A stretch of 64,000 bases of DNA from positions 1 through 64,000 of the forward strand of contig JABJKH010000009.1 in NCBI GenBank assembly GCA_018660465.1. The letters are read 5' to 3'. The notes below the pieces were generated by a model. The model did not search any database, had not been told where the DNA came from, and worked only from the letters and a program-made list of their open reading frames with translations. This DNA comes from Rhodospirillaceae bacterium (GTDB taxonomy: Bacteria > Pseudomonadota > Alphaproteobacteria > Rhodospirillales > JABJKH01). Of this stretch, positions 38,454 through 47,074 are shown in pieces; position 1 is the first letter of the stretch, and each line of letters starts with the position of its first letter. Both the position numbers and the translations under genes were made by a program.

Positions 38454-38815
38454 CAAGACTGGGCCAGCGCTTGGGCGACGGCGCTTTTAGCCGGGGTTCT
38501 TTTCTTTTCCGGATGGTCTTCCAGCCAAACGATGACGCGCACCACGGGGCGAAACTTTTTTACGCTTTCCGGGATACAGGCTTTATGGCCCTTTATTGCA
38601 TCTTTTTGTAAAGCGGCACGGGTGTCTTGAATTAAATTTTCACACCGTGCGAACCTTTCTTTAGCGTTTTGGTCGTCAGAGGTAACCTTGCACAAGCGTA
38701 GGAATTCGCTGGCCGGCATACCTTGCCCGCTCCTTGCTGTCGCTAAACTTGGGAGGAGGCCGATTAATGATGCAATTACAATGAAGTAGATGGGGGTCGA
38801 AAAACGCGTAAACAT
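38441..38815 (-). CDS. Secreted Rap1a/Tai-like small protein
   Basis: A 124-residue protein with a signal peptide ending near ATARSG (about 27). The mature part has four cysteines in a spaced pattern (LRLCK, ARCEN, KACIPE, SWPCK), and the C-terminal stretch CIPESV...VVRVIVWLEDHP...AVAQALAQSWPC matches the Rap1a/Tai immunity-protein-like family. Those proteins protect against type VI amidase effectors in some bacteria, but many members are orphans. No effector gene is next to it. Its last codons lie in a tandem repeat. Confidence 0.6.
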   Translation of the reverse strand: MFTRFSTPIYFIVIASLIGLLPSLATARSGQGMPASEFLRLCKVTSDDQNAKERFARCENLIQDTRAALQKDAIKGHKACIPESVKKFRPVVRVIVWLEDHPEKKRTPAKSAVAQALAQSWPCK

Positions 38816-39071
38816 GAAATTTTTCTCTGATTAAATGTATTCTAAAACAGGTCAAAATGAGCCCGAATCGCTAAGCTTAATGTGTGTGTTGTTTCAAATT
38901 TTTGCTACCCCTAATTTAGAGGGTGAGAGAAAAAATCTGTGGAAAATTATACAAAAATGCACGTTCATTGACGGGATTGAGTCGCCAACTTGAAGGGTCA
39001 TGAACCATGCTTGGATTATTTAAATCCACTTCACAGCACATATACAATTTGAAGCGAATTTAAAGGGCTAA

Positions 39072-41210
39072 TTATTGGGTTTTTGCCACGGATCGGACGG
39101 ACGCGGTGTTCATGGCTCGTAGGACCGCCGACGGGGTTAGAATTTCCGGCAGCAAAATACCCTTGGGATTGGCGGGTCCATAGACAATGTTAAAGGGAAT
39201 GGCGTAGCGGCCATGACGCGCCAGATATTTGGCAATCACGTCGCTAGGCCGGGTCCAGTCAGCGCGCATGGCAATGACCTTGCCGCTTTGTAGGCGGTCC
39301 CAGATATCATCATTTGATAAAACCAGGGACTTGTTGACCTGACAGGTAATGCACCAATCGGCGGTGACATCAACAAACACGGTTTTACCAGTCGCGACCA
39401 GGCGATGAAGGACCGCTTCGTCGAAGGGTTTCCAAATTCCTTTATCATCAATCGTTGCTTGCTGTTGAGGAGCCTTTGATTCCGGCATGAACGTTGGCGT
39501 CGCCAGGGCGAAAACAATCAACGCAGCAATGGTCATTCCCGCCTTCTTTTGCAGACCGCCTTCCACCTTCGTTCGAAGATAAAACATCAGGACCATGATC
39601 GCCATTAACAGGCTAACAAACTTAGCTGTGGTCTCGTTCGAACTTACTTGTAGTACGCTCAACAGCCACACAGCCGTCGCAACCAAGGCCAGGGCGAGAA
39701 CTTTTTTCAGGGTGATCATCCATGGCCCAGGGCGGGGCAGCCGAGTCGCTAAGCCAGGCAAGGCGGCGATCAGCAAATAAGGAAGCGCCAAGCCGACGCC
39801 AAGGGCTGCGAAGACGACAAAGATATCGCTGGTGGTTCGAGACAGGGCAAATCCGACAGCCGTGCCTAAGAACGGTGCGGAACACGGAGTCGCAAGCAAG
39901 GTCGCCAGTACACCCGATAAAAAGTGCCCGCCCATGCTGTGAGTATGACCGACTCCGCCTAAATCGCTGAGCGCTGAGGGCAGGCGGACTTCAAACCAGC
40001 CCCACAGGTTGCAGGCGAAGAGGGAAATCACCACCGTCATGGCGATAAGGAACCAAGGATGTTGGAACTGAATCCCCCAGCCGATGGCGGCACCGCCAGA
40101 TTTCAAAATCGCGAGCGCGCCTGCCAGCACCATGAAGGCCGCAACAATCCCGGCGGCAGATGCGAGGAAGCTGAGCCGTACGGTTCGCTTTTCACCGCCG
40201 CCATGACCAACGACGCCCAAAAGCTTGATCGAAAGAACCGGCAGCACGCAGGGCATCAAGTTAAGGATCAATCCGCCTAAAAGCGCCAGCCCGAGAATGA
40301 GGAGCAAAGACGGGCCTGCTGTCGTGGTGGGTGGTGTTTGTAGCGTCGTCAATCCGCGTTCCGCACTTCGCTTGCCATCGACCAATGTCGCGGTCAGGGC
40401 GCTCACCTTTAGACCGCCCTTAAGGTCTGCAATGCCGTCCACTTGAACATCAAATGTTGCCGTGTTGCCGGTGCTCGCGACTTGGACCTTGGGAGCGGAA
40501 AAGACTAATTCCGGCGGGCCTTCCAAATAGACATCGGGCTTTTCAAAGGGCAGGGATGAAGTTGCGTTGATCCGCAAAATTGTCTTTTTGTTTTTACGGA
40601 CGACTTCAGCGCCGTCGATTGCCAATCCATGCGCCGTTCCGTCGCCGGGCACCTGGGCCTGGAAGCGGCTGATGAGATGCGCGTTGGATGTCGCTTGTCC
40701 CGTGCCACCAGGAACATTCAAGGCGAGCTTTGCCGTATACGGGATGCAAATTTTCTCACACGCGAGATAATCAATGGAGGCGTTAAGCTTTAGTGGTTTT
40801 CCAGGCTGCTTGAGAATAGCGGTTAGGGGAAAGACAACTTCATCTGTATAGCCGAGCGTCTCGAACCCCAGAACAGAAAAGCGTTTGGGGGCAGGCCAGG
40901 ATAACGACGCCGATTTGAGATTTTCCGACCCCTCATATTTTGGGCGCGGCGGGAAGCCAGCATCGCCCGGCGAACGCCAGTAAATTTTCCAATGGGGCTT
41001 AAGCTTAAAGTGGAGACCTAGCGTCACAGTATCGCGCTCCCCCACATTCGTCGTCGCAGAAACCAGACGGAGCGCAGTTTGCTCCGTCTTATTCCAACTC
41101 GATTCGGTAGCAGCCACACTAACAGTGCCCGAGAACCCAAACAGAAGTCCGGAGAGAACGCCGGAGAGAACGCCGGAGAGAACGAAAGATATAAATGTGG
41201 TCTTTTTCAT
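39072..41210 (-). CDS. DsbD/ScsB-like protein-disulfide reductase
   Basis: Brings reducing power across the inner membrane to periplasmic thiols. Order: signal peptide; N-terminal DsbD-alpha-like domain with CEKIC (about 150-155); about eight membrane helices (about 300-580) carrying the redox cysteines in LMPCVLPVLSIK and ATPCSAPFLG; periplasmic thioredoxin domain with WCITC (Cys620, Cys623) and cis-Pro YAIPF. 712 residues. The signal peptide contains three copies of VLSG or close variants encoded by a 12-bp tandem repeat. Divergent from yqgE with 182 bases between. Confidence 0.92.
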   Translation of the reverse strand: MKKTTFISFVLSGVLSGVLSGLLFGFSGTVSVAATESSWNKTEQTALRLVSATTNVGERDTVTLGLHFKLKPHWKIYWRSPGDAGFPPRPKYEGSENLKSASLSWPAPKRFSVLGFETLGYTDEVVFPLTAILKQPGKPLKLNASIDYLACEKICIPYTAKLALNVPGGTGQATSNAHLISRFQAQVPGDGTAHGLAIDGAEVVRKNKKTILRINATSSLPFEKPDVYLEGPPELVFSAPKVQVASTGNTATFDVQVDGIADLKGGLKVSALTATLVDGKRSAERGLTTLQTPPTTTAGPSLLLILGLALLGGLILNLMPCVLPVLSIKLLGVVGHGGGEKRTVRLSFLASAAGIVAAFMVLAGALAILKSGGAAIGWGIQFQHPWFLIAMTVVISLFACNLWGWFEVRLPSALSDLGGVGHTHSMGGHFLSGVLATLLATPCSAPFLGTAVGFALSRTTSDIFVVFAALGVGLALPYLLIAALPGLATRLPRPGPWMITLKKVLALALVATAVWLLSVLQVSSNETTAKFVSLLMAIMVLMFYLRTKVEGGLQKKAGMTIAALIVFALATPTFMPESKAPQQQATIDDKGIWKPFDEAVLHRLVATGKTVFVDVTADWCITCQVNKSLVLSNDDIWDRLQSGKVIAMRADWTRPSDVIAKYLARHGRYAIPFNIVYGPANPKGILLPEILTPSAVLRAMNTASVRSVAKTQ
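41149..41184. repeat. 12-bp tandem repeat inside a signal peptide
   Basis: Three perfect copies of CCGGAGAGAACG (plus strand) at 41149-41184. On the coding minus strand each reads as VLSG, so copy number would lengthen or shorten the hydrophobic core of the DsbD-like signal peptide in frame. Confidence 0.9.
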
Positions 41211-41392
41211 CAGATTAAATTTTCGATCCTTGGTTTTGCTGCCCTGGAAATACCATTTTTTACCTCTAAACGGTTAAAATAAAGGTGCGATCACGATATC
41301 TTTACGGGGCGAGAGGCTGAGGGTTCCGCTGAGATAAGAATTATGACACAATAATTGTGGTTATTTGGTGAACTCAGGATGGTCAATTTTTT

Positions 41393-41956
41393 ATGAGTGA
41401 AAGTCCTTATCTGACCGGTCAACTCTTGCTGGCGATGCCGAGTATGTTAGATACGCGGTTTTCCAAGACGGTTATTTATATGTGCGCCCACAATGAAGAG
41501 GGAGCCATGGGCTTGGTGGTGAACCGGGAACTGGAATCGCTGACGTTTCCGGACCTTCTCAATCAACTTGGGATTGAGCCCTTGATTGCGCGGCCTCAAA
41601 TAAAAATTCATTTTGGCGGACCTGTGGATTCGGGCCGGGGGTTCGTGCTGCATACGGCGGACTATACCCAAGAGGCGACGGTTCCTGTCGACGAGGCGGT
41701 GGCGCTTACCACGACCATGGACATTTTGCAGGCGATTGCCGAAGGCGACGGACCTGATCAATGTTTGTTGGCCCTAGGCTATGCGGGATGGGGGCCTGGC
41801 CAACTTGATGCTGAGATCAAGGAGAACGGCTGGCTGCATGTGACATCTGACGATGACTTGGTGTTCGGTCCTGAACTGGACGGCAAATGGGAACGCGGCA
41901 TGGGCAAACTAGGAATTGATCCGCGCATGCTGTCCGATGACGCCGGGCACGCTTAG
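41393..41956 (+). CDS. YqgE/AlgH family protein
   Basis: A 187-residue cytosolic protein of the UPF0301/YqgE family (YLTGQLLLAMPSMLDTRFSKTVIYMCAHNEEGAMGLVVN, seen in two runs). The GGPVDSGRGFVLH and LALGYAGWGPGQLDAEI blocks are conserved. The molecular role is unsettled; AlgH was linked to alginate regulation in Pseudomonas. Single gene, divergent from the DsbD-like gene and convergent with the M16 peptidase, with 25 bases between stops. Confidence 0.93.
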   Translation: MSESPYLTGQLLLAMPSMLDTRFSKTVIYMCAHNEEGAMGLVVNRELESLTFPDLLNQLGIEPLIARPQIKIHFGGPVDSGRGFVLHTADYTQEATVPVDEAVALTTTMDILQAIAEGDGPDQCLLALGYAGWGPGQLDAEIKENGWLHVTSDDDLVFGPELDGKWERGMGKLGIDPRMLSDDAGHA

Positions 41957-41981
41957 GCTTCCTAAACGGCTAGGTAAGCTT

Positions 41982-43241
41982 CTATACGGTCAGGCGACCG
42001 ACTGTTTCTTCGTAGTCTTCCAGACCTGATACAGGACCAAGCGCTGTTAACGTCGGCGTTGAGGAAACAATCCTTTGGGCGACTTTTTTGACAGCCTCTA
42101 CATCCACCGCTTCGATTTTCTCGACCACTTCTTCGACGCTTAACGGTCGCCCAAAAACCGAAATCTGACGCGCCATTTGTTCACAGCGCGACATGGTACT
42201 TTCCAGGGACATCAGAATGCTGGCCTTAAGTTGGGTGCGGGTGCGCTGGACTTCGTGTTCGGTGATATCATCACAGACTCGACGCATTTCATCACAGACC
42301 AACGGTATGACGCGACTCGATTCTTCGCCACCTGACCCTGCATAAACGCCAAACAAACCACCATCCGAATAGCAAGAAAGGAAGGAATAAATACTGTAAA
42401 CAAGACCGTGTTTCTCACGGATTTCTTGGAACAAACGCGATGACATGCCGCCACCCAACAAAGTCGATAGGACGGAAGCCGTATAAAAATCATCGTCGTT
42501 ATAACTAATGCCGTCGAATCCCAGGAGCAGATGTGCTTGTTCCAGGTCTCGTTCTTTGCGGAAATCGCCGCCCGCATAGCTCGCTGTTTCCAGATCGGCA
42601 CCGTTGCCTTTATTCAGGCCGCCAAAAGCATCTTCGGCCAGCTTTACAAAGGTATCGTGATCCAGGCGTCCCGCTGCTGATAAAACCATGCGGGAGCCGG
42701 TGTAGTTTGTTTGCATGTAATTCATCAGCGTTTCGCGAGACATATCACGAACCAACTCGGTGCTGCCTAGGACGGGTCGACCAACGGCTTGTTCTGGATA
42801 CGCGGTCTCTTGAAAATAATCAAAAACGACATCGTCTGGGGTGTCGTTGGACTGATTGATTTCTTGTAAGATAACGCCTCGCTCGCGCTCCAATTCATCC
42901 ACATCAAATGTTGGATTTTGTGCGATGTCACCAATGATATCGACGGCCAGGGGCATATCCTCTTTTAGAACCTTGGCGTGATAGACGGTTGTTTCACGCG
43001 ATGTGTAGGCGTTCAGATTGCCGCCAACGTCTTCGATTTCCTCGACGATTTCGCGGGCCGTGCGCCGTTCGGTTCCCTTGAACGCCATATGTTCCAAAAA
43101 GTGGGAGACACCATTGATCTCAGGTGTTTCGTACCGGGTGCCGACATCCACCCAAATTCCGGTGGAAACAGTCTCGACGTTATCCATGCTATCGCTGACG
43201 ATGCGCAGGCCGTTATCAAGTGTTGTGGTGCGAACCGTCAT
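41982..43241 (-). CDS. M16-family zinc peptidase (processing-peptidase-like)
   Basis: Bacterial relative of the mitochondrial processing peptidase beta subunit and PqqF/insulinase. The inverted zinc motif HFLEH is at 47-51, after the typical opening TTLDNGLRIVSDSMDNVETVSTGIWVDVG; the more distal Glu ligand is expected near residue 127. 419 residues, one complete two-domain unit. The gene overlaps the thrC stop by ATGA, the same thrC-M16 pairing that occurs in many alphaproteobacteria. Confidence 0.93.
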   Translation of the reverse strand: MTVRTTTLDNGLRIVSDSMDNVETVSTGIWVDVGTRYETPEINGVSHFLEHMAFKGTERRTAREIVEEIEDVGGNLNAYTSRETTVYHAKVLKEDMPLAVDIIGDIAQNPTFDVDELERERGVILQEINQSNDTPDDVVFDYFQETAYPEQAVGRPVLGSTELVRDMSRETLMNYMQTNYTGSRMVLSAAGRLDHDTFVKLAEDAFGGLNKGNGADLETASYAGGDFRKERDLEQAHLLLGFDGISYNDDDFYTASVLSTLLGGGMSSRLFQEIREKHGLVYSIYSFLSCYSDGGLFGVYAGSGGEESSRVIPLVCDEMRRVCDDITEHEVQRTRTQLKASILMSLESTMSRCEQMARQISVFGRPLSVEEVVEKIEAVDVEAVKKVAQRIVSSTPTLTALGPVSGLEDYEETVGRLTV

Positions 43242-44635
43242 GATGCGGCGCGGTCTCCTGTTTTTTGCAGCACGTACGCCTGCGCCGTGCTGAGGTCATT
43301 GGCCAATGTGTCATAGCGTTCTTCACGGTCCAACAGATCAGAAAGATGGTCCGGCAAGGCGGGACGAACACCGGCGGCTTCTTCCACTGCATTTGGGAAC
43401 TTGGCCGGGTGAGCAGTCGCAACCGAAATCACTGGGCCATCGGTGACCGCTTGACCTGCCGCAACACCAATTGCCGAATGAGGATCAACCAGCTTGCCGG
43501 TATCCTGATATAGCTTGCCAATAACGGCCTTGGTCCCAGCATCATCCAGGCGCATGCCGCTGAACAGATTGAGCGCACTTTGAAGTTCTGCCGTCTCAAC
43601 CGAAAATTCTCCTGTATCCCGAAACCGATCCATGGTTTCGCGCACGTGGTTGCCGTCCCGGCCATAAAGATCAAACAACAGGCGTTCGAAATTGCTGGAG
43701 ATTTGAATGTCCATGCTGGGGCTGATCGTTGGATTGACCGTGCTCGACTTCATCGAACCCGAGGCAAAAAATCGTGTCAAAATATCGTTGCTGTTGGATC
43801 CAACGGCGAGCTTTGTCACCGGCAGGCCCATCTGATGGGCGCCGTAGGCGGCAAAGACGTTGCCAAAATTTCCTGTTGGCACGGCAAAGGTCGGTGCAGC
43901 GCTATCAGCATCAAGGCGGCTCCAGGCCCAGAAATAATACGCGATTTGCGCCATGATCCGAGCCCAGTTGATAGAATTGACCGCAGATAAATTAATTCGG
44001 TCGCGGAAGGAAGTATCATTGAACATGGCTTTCACCAAGTTCTGGCAATCATCAAAGGTGCCGTCGATGGCGATATTGTGCACATTAGCAGACATCACCG
44101 TGGTCATTTGGCGGCGCTGAACCTCAGAGACCTTGCCTTCCGGGTGCAGAATAAATATCTCAATCGCGTCGCGGTCGCGGCAAGCTTCGATGGCAGCTGA
44201 ACCCGTATCGCCAGACGTAGCACCAACAATGGTGACTTTTTCACCGCGTTGTTTCAGGACCGTATCAAACAACAACCCCACCAGTTGCAGGGCGTAGTCT
44301 TTGAACGACAACGTCGGTCCATGAAACAGTTCCAGCAGCCAATGATCGGCTGTTAGCTTGGTCAGGGGGGCGACATCCGGATCGTCAAATCTCGCGTAGG
44401 CTTGATCAACGAGGCCGCGGAATTCATCTTCTCCGATACACTCCCCCAAAAACGGTGTCATGACGTTGACCGCAATTTCTTGATAGCTCTGCCCACGCAG
44501 GTCGGCTAAATCATCCGCGCTCCAAGTCGGCCAGGATTTAGGCACATAAAGCCCGCCATCTCGGGCCAGCCCGGCCAGCAAGACGTCATCAAATGACAAT
44601 TCGGGCGCTTGGCCTCGGGTGCTGATGTATTTCAC
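43238..44635 (-). CDS. thrC: Threonine synthase
   Basis: PLP enzyme that turns phosphohomoserine into threonine. PLP lysine is Lys112 in GPTLSFKDYALQ; GATSGDTGSAAIEAC (about 139-153) holds the phosphate. 465 residues with the N-terminal MKYISTRGQAPELSFDDVLLAGLARDGGLYVP typical of the long bacterial/fungal type (in two parts: MKYISTRG, then the rest). Starts at GTG. The 470-base upstream gap contains leader hairpins that may regulate it (44653-44820). Confidence 0.95.
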   Translation of the reverse strand: MKYISTRGQAPELSFDDVLLAGLARDGGLYVPKSWPTWSADDLADLRGQSYQEIAVNVMTPFLGECIGEDEFRGLVDQAYARFDDPDVAPLTKLTADHWLLELFHGPTLSFKDYALQLVGLLFDTVLKQRGEKVTIVGATSGDTGSAAIEACRDRDAIEIFILHPEGKVSEVQRRQMTTVMSANVHNIAIDGTFDDCQNLVKAMFNDTSFRDRINLSAVNSINWARIMAQIAYYFWAWSRLDADSAAPTFAVPTGNFGNVFAAYGAHQMGLPVTKLAVGSNSNDILTRFFASGSMKSSTVNPTISPSMDIQISSNFERLLFDLYGRDGNHVRETMDRFRDTGEFSVETAELQSALNLFSGMRLDDAGTKAVIGKLYQDTGKLVDPHSAIGVAAGQAVTDGPVISVATAHPAKFPNAVEEAAGVRPALPDHLSDLLDREERYDTLANDLSTAQAYVLQKTGDRAAS

Positions 44636-45105
44636 GGATGTATCTTTCTACGAATAATAAAGCGGCTCAACCTAACGGCGTGGCCCTTACTGAGCAAGGC
44701 CGCTCACCGAGAAACCGCTATTTTAGCAAGGCGTTCCGGACCGACCTTGCGGGCATATTAACCTGCTTTTACATCGGACAAATGCTTCTCTGGAGTTAGA
44801 ATTCGCTTGTGATTGCAAGGGAAGCAACATAGGACACTACTAAATTCTTTATGCCAGGATGCAGAAATTGTTTGGTTCGGGTTGATTAAATATTAAGATT
44901 TATAGATGACCCTGGCTTCAAGACCACGTGCGTAACTGTTGCTTAATTGCCACAAAAAAACTTAAGGCATTGAAGACATTACAGAGTTTTTGGAAGTCGG
45001 GTGTGAGGGTGATAGGATTAACCCGAATCGTGGCATGTTTCGCATTCGTGCGTGCATAAAGTGAAGACTTACATTTGTTTTTTTTCGGCGGATATTTAGG
45101 GCTTT
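44636..45105. other. 470-base gap with thrC leader and barrel-gene promoter region
   Basis: Between the divergent thrC and outer-membrane barrel genes. The left half is GC-richer and holds the thrC leader: three plus-strand GCAAGG copies (44694, 44726, 44815) and one CCTTGC (44745) that can pair with any of them, plus the terminator-like hairpin. A 12-codon minus-strand reading frame (44756-44718) overlaps the central hairpin. The right half is AT-rich (TTAAATATTAAGATTTATAG near 44886) and should hold the promoter of the barrel gene; I cannot place it with confidence. No further gene seen. Confidence 0.5.
44653..44704 (-). terminator. Terminator-like hairpin in the thrC leader
   Basis: On the minus strand AGCGGC (44704-44699) pairs with GCCGCT (44666-44661), and TCA/TGA inside can add three pairs after a five-base bulge. 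The second arm is followed by TTATTATT. It ends about 18 bases before the thrC start, where an attenuator would be placed. Confidence 0.4.
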
Positions 45106-46170
45106 ATGATGATTTTTCCTTCAAGGTTATTTGCAACAGTATTGTCGCTGACAGTTGGTGTCGCGCTTATTAACTCAAGTGATGCGGTCGCAAGTACGCC
45201 GGCCTCAAGTCAAGAGACAGGAGCAGTGGTTGTAGGGGCTCAAACCGCAGCAGTAGCGGCTTCCCAAACGGGCGGCATCGTCGCTTCCGCAGTTGGTGGC
45301 GCTCTTGGTGTTGGGGGACCTACTCCGACGACGGTTGGAAGCCAAATGAATTATTTCAATTCGCGCTCGCTCGCTGGTAAGTCAGCAGGTGGTGCGTCGA
45401 AAAGAGCCGGGATTTGGGCTCAAGGGGGATGGACGACTGCGGATAACAACGAAGCGGGCGGCCAGTTCGATGGCGATATATTTAACTTTGTTGCGGGTAT
45501 CGACTACAAACCGCGGAAGTTTAACGGCAATCTTCTGATTGGTCTGGCTTTTGGCTATGAGGATGTTGATATAACCACGTCCTTTAATAACGGAACCTTC
45601 GAGGGAAATGGCTTCACAATCGCGCCATACTTTGGGTATAAGTTTAATAAAGCTTGGGGAGTTGATGCATCCGTTGGTGTCAGTTTCTTAGACTATGACA
45701 ATTCCAGGAATTCCAATGGGGTAACGGGAAGCTTTAACGCTAAGAGACTGTTTGGCTCGGCAAACTTCACCGGAAATATCCAGCGGAAAAAGCTTAGGAT
45801 AACACCGAAAGTTGGGATCTTGGCTTTGGGTGAGGAACAAGATTCGTACAGTGAAAGTGACGGCACTGCAGTTGGTGATGTCAACATCCACCTCATACGG
45901 TTAAACGCGAGTGGGGAATTAGGCTATAGTATCGCTAAAGGCGTGGAGCCGTTCTTACGCGCTGGGCTCGAATACGATCTTAACAGAAATGGCCCGGTTG
46001 TTTTAACCGGCACAACGCTGTCATCAAGTGACGAAGCGGGTGCGGCCTTTGCTGCTGGCATCAATTTCAATCGGAAGAATATTTCCGGTTCGATAACTGG
46101 AACGTCCACACAGTTCAAGGACGAGTTGACGACATGGGGTGCGAGTGCGCGGATAAGAATTAATTTCTAA
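45106..46170 (+). CDS. Outer-membrane autotransporter-type beta-barrel protein
   Basis: A 354-residue protein. An N-terminal signal ends near DAVAST (about 27-30); a Gly/Ala/Ser-rich segment follows to about 85; residues about 100-354 alternate polar and hydrophobic residues in about a dozen strands (GIWAQGGWTTAD, LLIGLAFGYEDVDI, APYFGYKFNK) and end with Phe (RIRINF), the usual signal for outer-membrane insertion. It resembles autotransporter barrel domains without a large passenger. Two adjacent ATG codons compete (45106, 45109). First gene of the plus-strand arm of the glycan region. Confidence 0.82.
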   Translation: MMIFPSRLFATVLSLTVGVALINSSDAVASTPASSQETGAVVVGAQTAAVAASQTGGIVASAVGGALGVGGPTPTTVGSQMNYFNSRSLAGKSAGGASKRAGIWAQGGWTTADNNEAGGQFDGDIFNFVAGIDYKPRKFNGNLLIGLAFGYEDVDITTSFNNGTFEGNGFTIAPYFGYKFNKAWGVDASVGVSFLDYDNSRNSNGVTGSFNAKRLFGSANFTGNIQRKKLRITPKVGILALGEEQDSYSESDGTAVGDVNIHLIRLNASGELGYSIAKGVEPFLRAGLEYDLNRNGPVVLTGTTLSSSDEAGAAFAAGINFNRKNISGSITGTSTQFKDELTTWGASARIRINF

Positions 46171-46180
46171 TTCTCAACCC

Positions 46181-47035
46181 ATGATACGAGAGAGTTTACG
46201 GGTCAGATTGCGAAATCTGGCCCGTTTCTTTTTGTTGTCAATTCTCCTGGGAGGGTGCGGAAGTGATTATTTTAAGTCGCCTTTGCAATTAGCTGAGAAC
46301 GTTGCTCATCACGCTAATATGGAGAAACAGGTTTTTCGTGCGGGCGACTTCGTTCTGACGAGCTTTCTCCGAGTTTCCAAAGCGCGTGACGATTTACTGA
46401 CGGTTTATATTGAGGGTGATGGTAATGCATGGTTAGACCAAAACCGTGTATCGCCCGACCCGACACCGCTAAATCCCTACACTCTCCGTCTGGCAACTCG
46501 CCACCCACCGGGGAACGCACTTTATATTGCACGGCCTTGTCAGTACCTCACCGAGGCAGAGCTGTCGGTGTGTCATCCGAAATATTGGATTACACATAGA
46601 TACGCATCCAATGTGGTTCAGGCGATTGGTCGGGTAATAGACAGGGTAAAAGAAACAATTGGTGCCCGGAAAATTTCTTTAGTCGGATACTCAGGTGGCG
46701 GCGTTATTGCGGCTCTGCTTGCCGGTAAGCGGCAAGACGTGTCGACTTTGATAACAATTTCATCGAATCTAGATCATAAGCTATGGACACGGCGAGATAA
46801 ATTGACCCCCTTGGACGGCTCCATGAATCCAGTTGAATACGTATTGGATATTCAACGCATACCACAAATTCATTTTGCCGGTGCACGTGATGATGTTGTC
46901 GCCCCTGAAATTGTTCGGTCTTTTGTTTCGCACATGACCGACACCCGAAATACACGAGTTGTTGTATTGGAAAATTTTGATCATGATTGCTGCTGGGTGA
47001 AAAATTGGCCAGCGCTTCTCGAACAGTACAAATAG
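46181..47035 (+). CDS. Alpha/beta-hydrolase lipoprotein
   Basis: A 284-residue lipoprotein with a basic N-terminus and lipobox LLGGC (Cys26). The hydrolase core has nucleophile motif GYSGGG (about 168-173), a candidate acid in GARDD (about 239-243) and base in ENFDHDCCW (about 265-273). Substrate unknown. Its ATG is 11 bases after the barrel gene stop. Codons 6-18, the signal peptide, contain a complete intrinsic terminator (46198-46233), so expression by read-through from the barrel gene must be affected. Confidence 0.85.
   Translation: MIRESLRVRLRNLARFFLLSILLGGCGSDYFKSPLQLAENVAHHANMEKQVFRAGDFVLTSFLRVSKARDDLLTVYIEGDGNAWLDQNRVSPDPTPLNPYTLRLATRHPPGNALYIARPCQYLTEAELSVCHPKYWITHRYASNVVQAIGRVIDRVKETIGARKISLVGYSGGGVIAALLAGKRQDVSTLITISSNLDHKLWTRRDKLTPLDGSMNPVEYVLDIQRIPQIHFAGARDDVVAPEIVRSFVSHMTDTRNTRVVVLENFDHDCCWVKNWPALLEQYK
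46198..46233 (+). terminator. Intrinsic terminator inside a signal-peptide coding region
   Basis: ACGGGTCAGATT (46198-46209) and AATCTGGCCCGT (46214-46225) form a 12-bp stem with one G-U pair and a GCGA loop, followed by TTCTTTTT (46226-46233). It stands 28 bases after the stop of the barrel gene, the expected place for its terminator, but within the open frame of the next gene. Confidence 0.85.
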
Positions 47036-47074
47036 CATTATACCTAGGCCCCCTGAGAATGACCCATAGGCATC

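Noticed and set aside
44718-44756. 12-codon thr leader peptide on the minus strand
   Set aside because: No threonine or isoleucine codon run and only a weak ribosome site; mentioned only as part of the leader structure.
44874-45030. Imperfect inverted copies of TTCGGGTTGATT / ATTAACCCGAA about 140 bases apart upstream of the barrel gene
   Set aside because: Too far apart and imperfect; no evidence for a shared binding protein.
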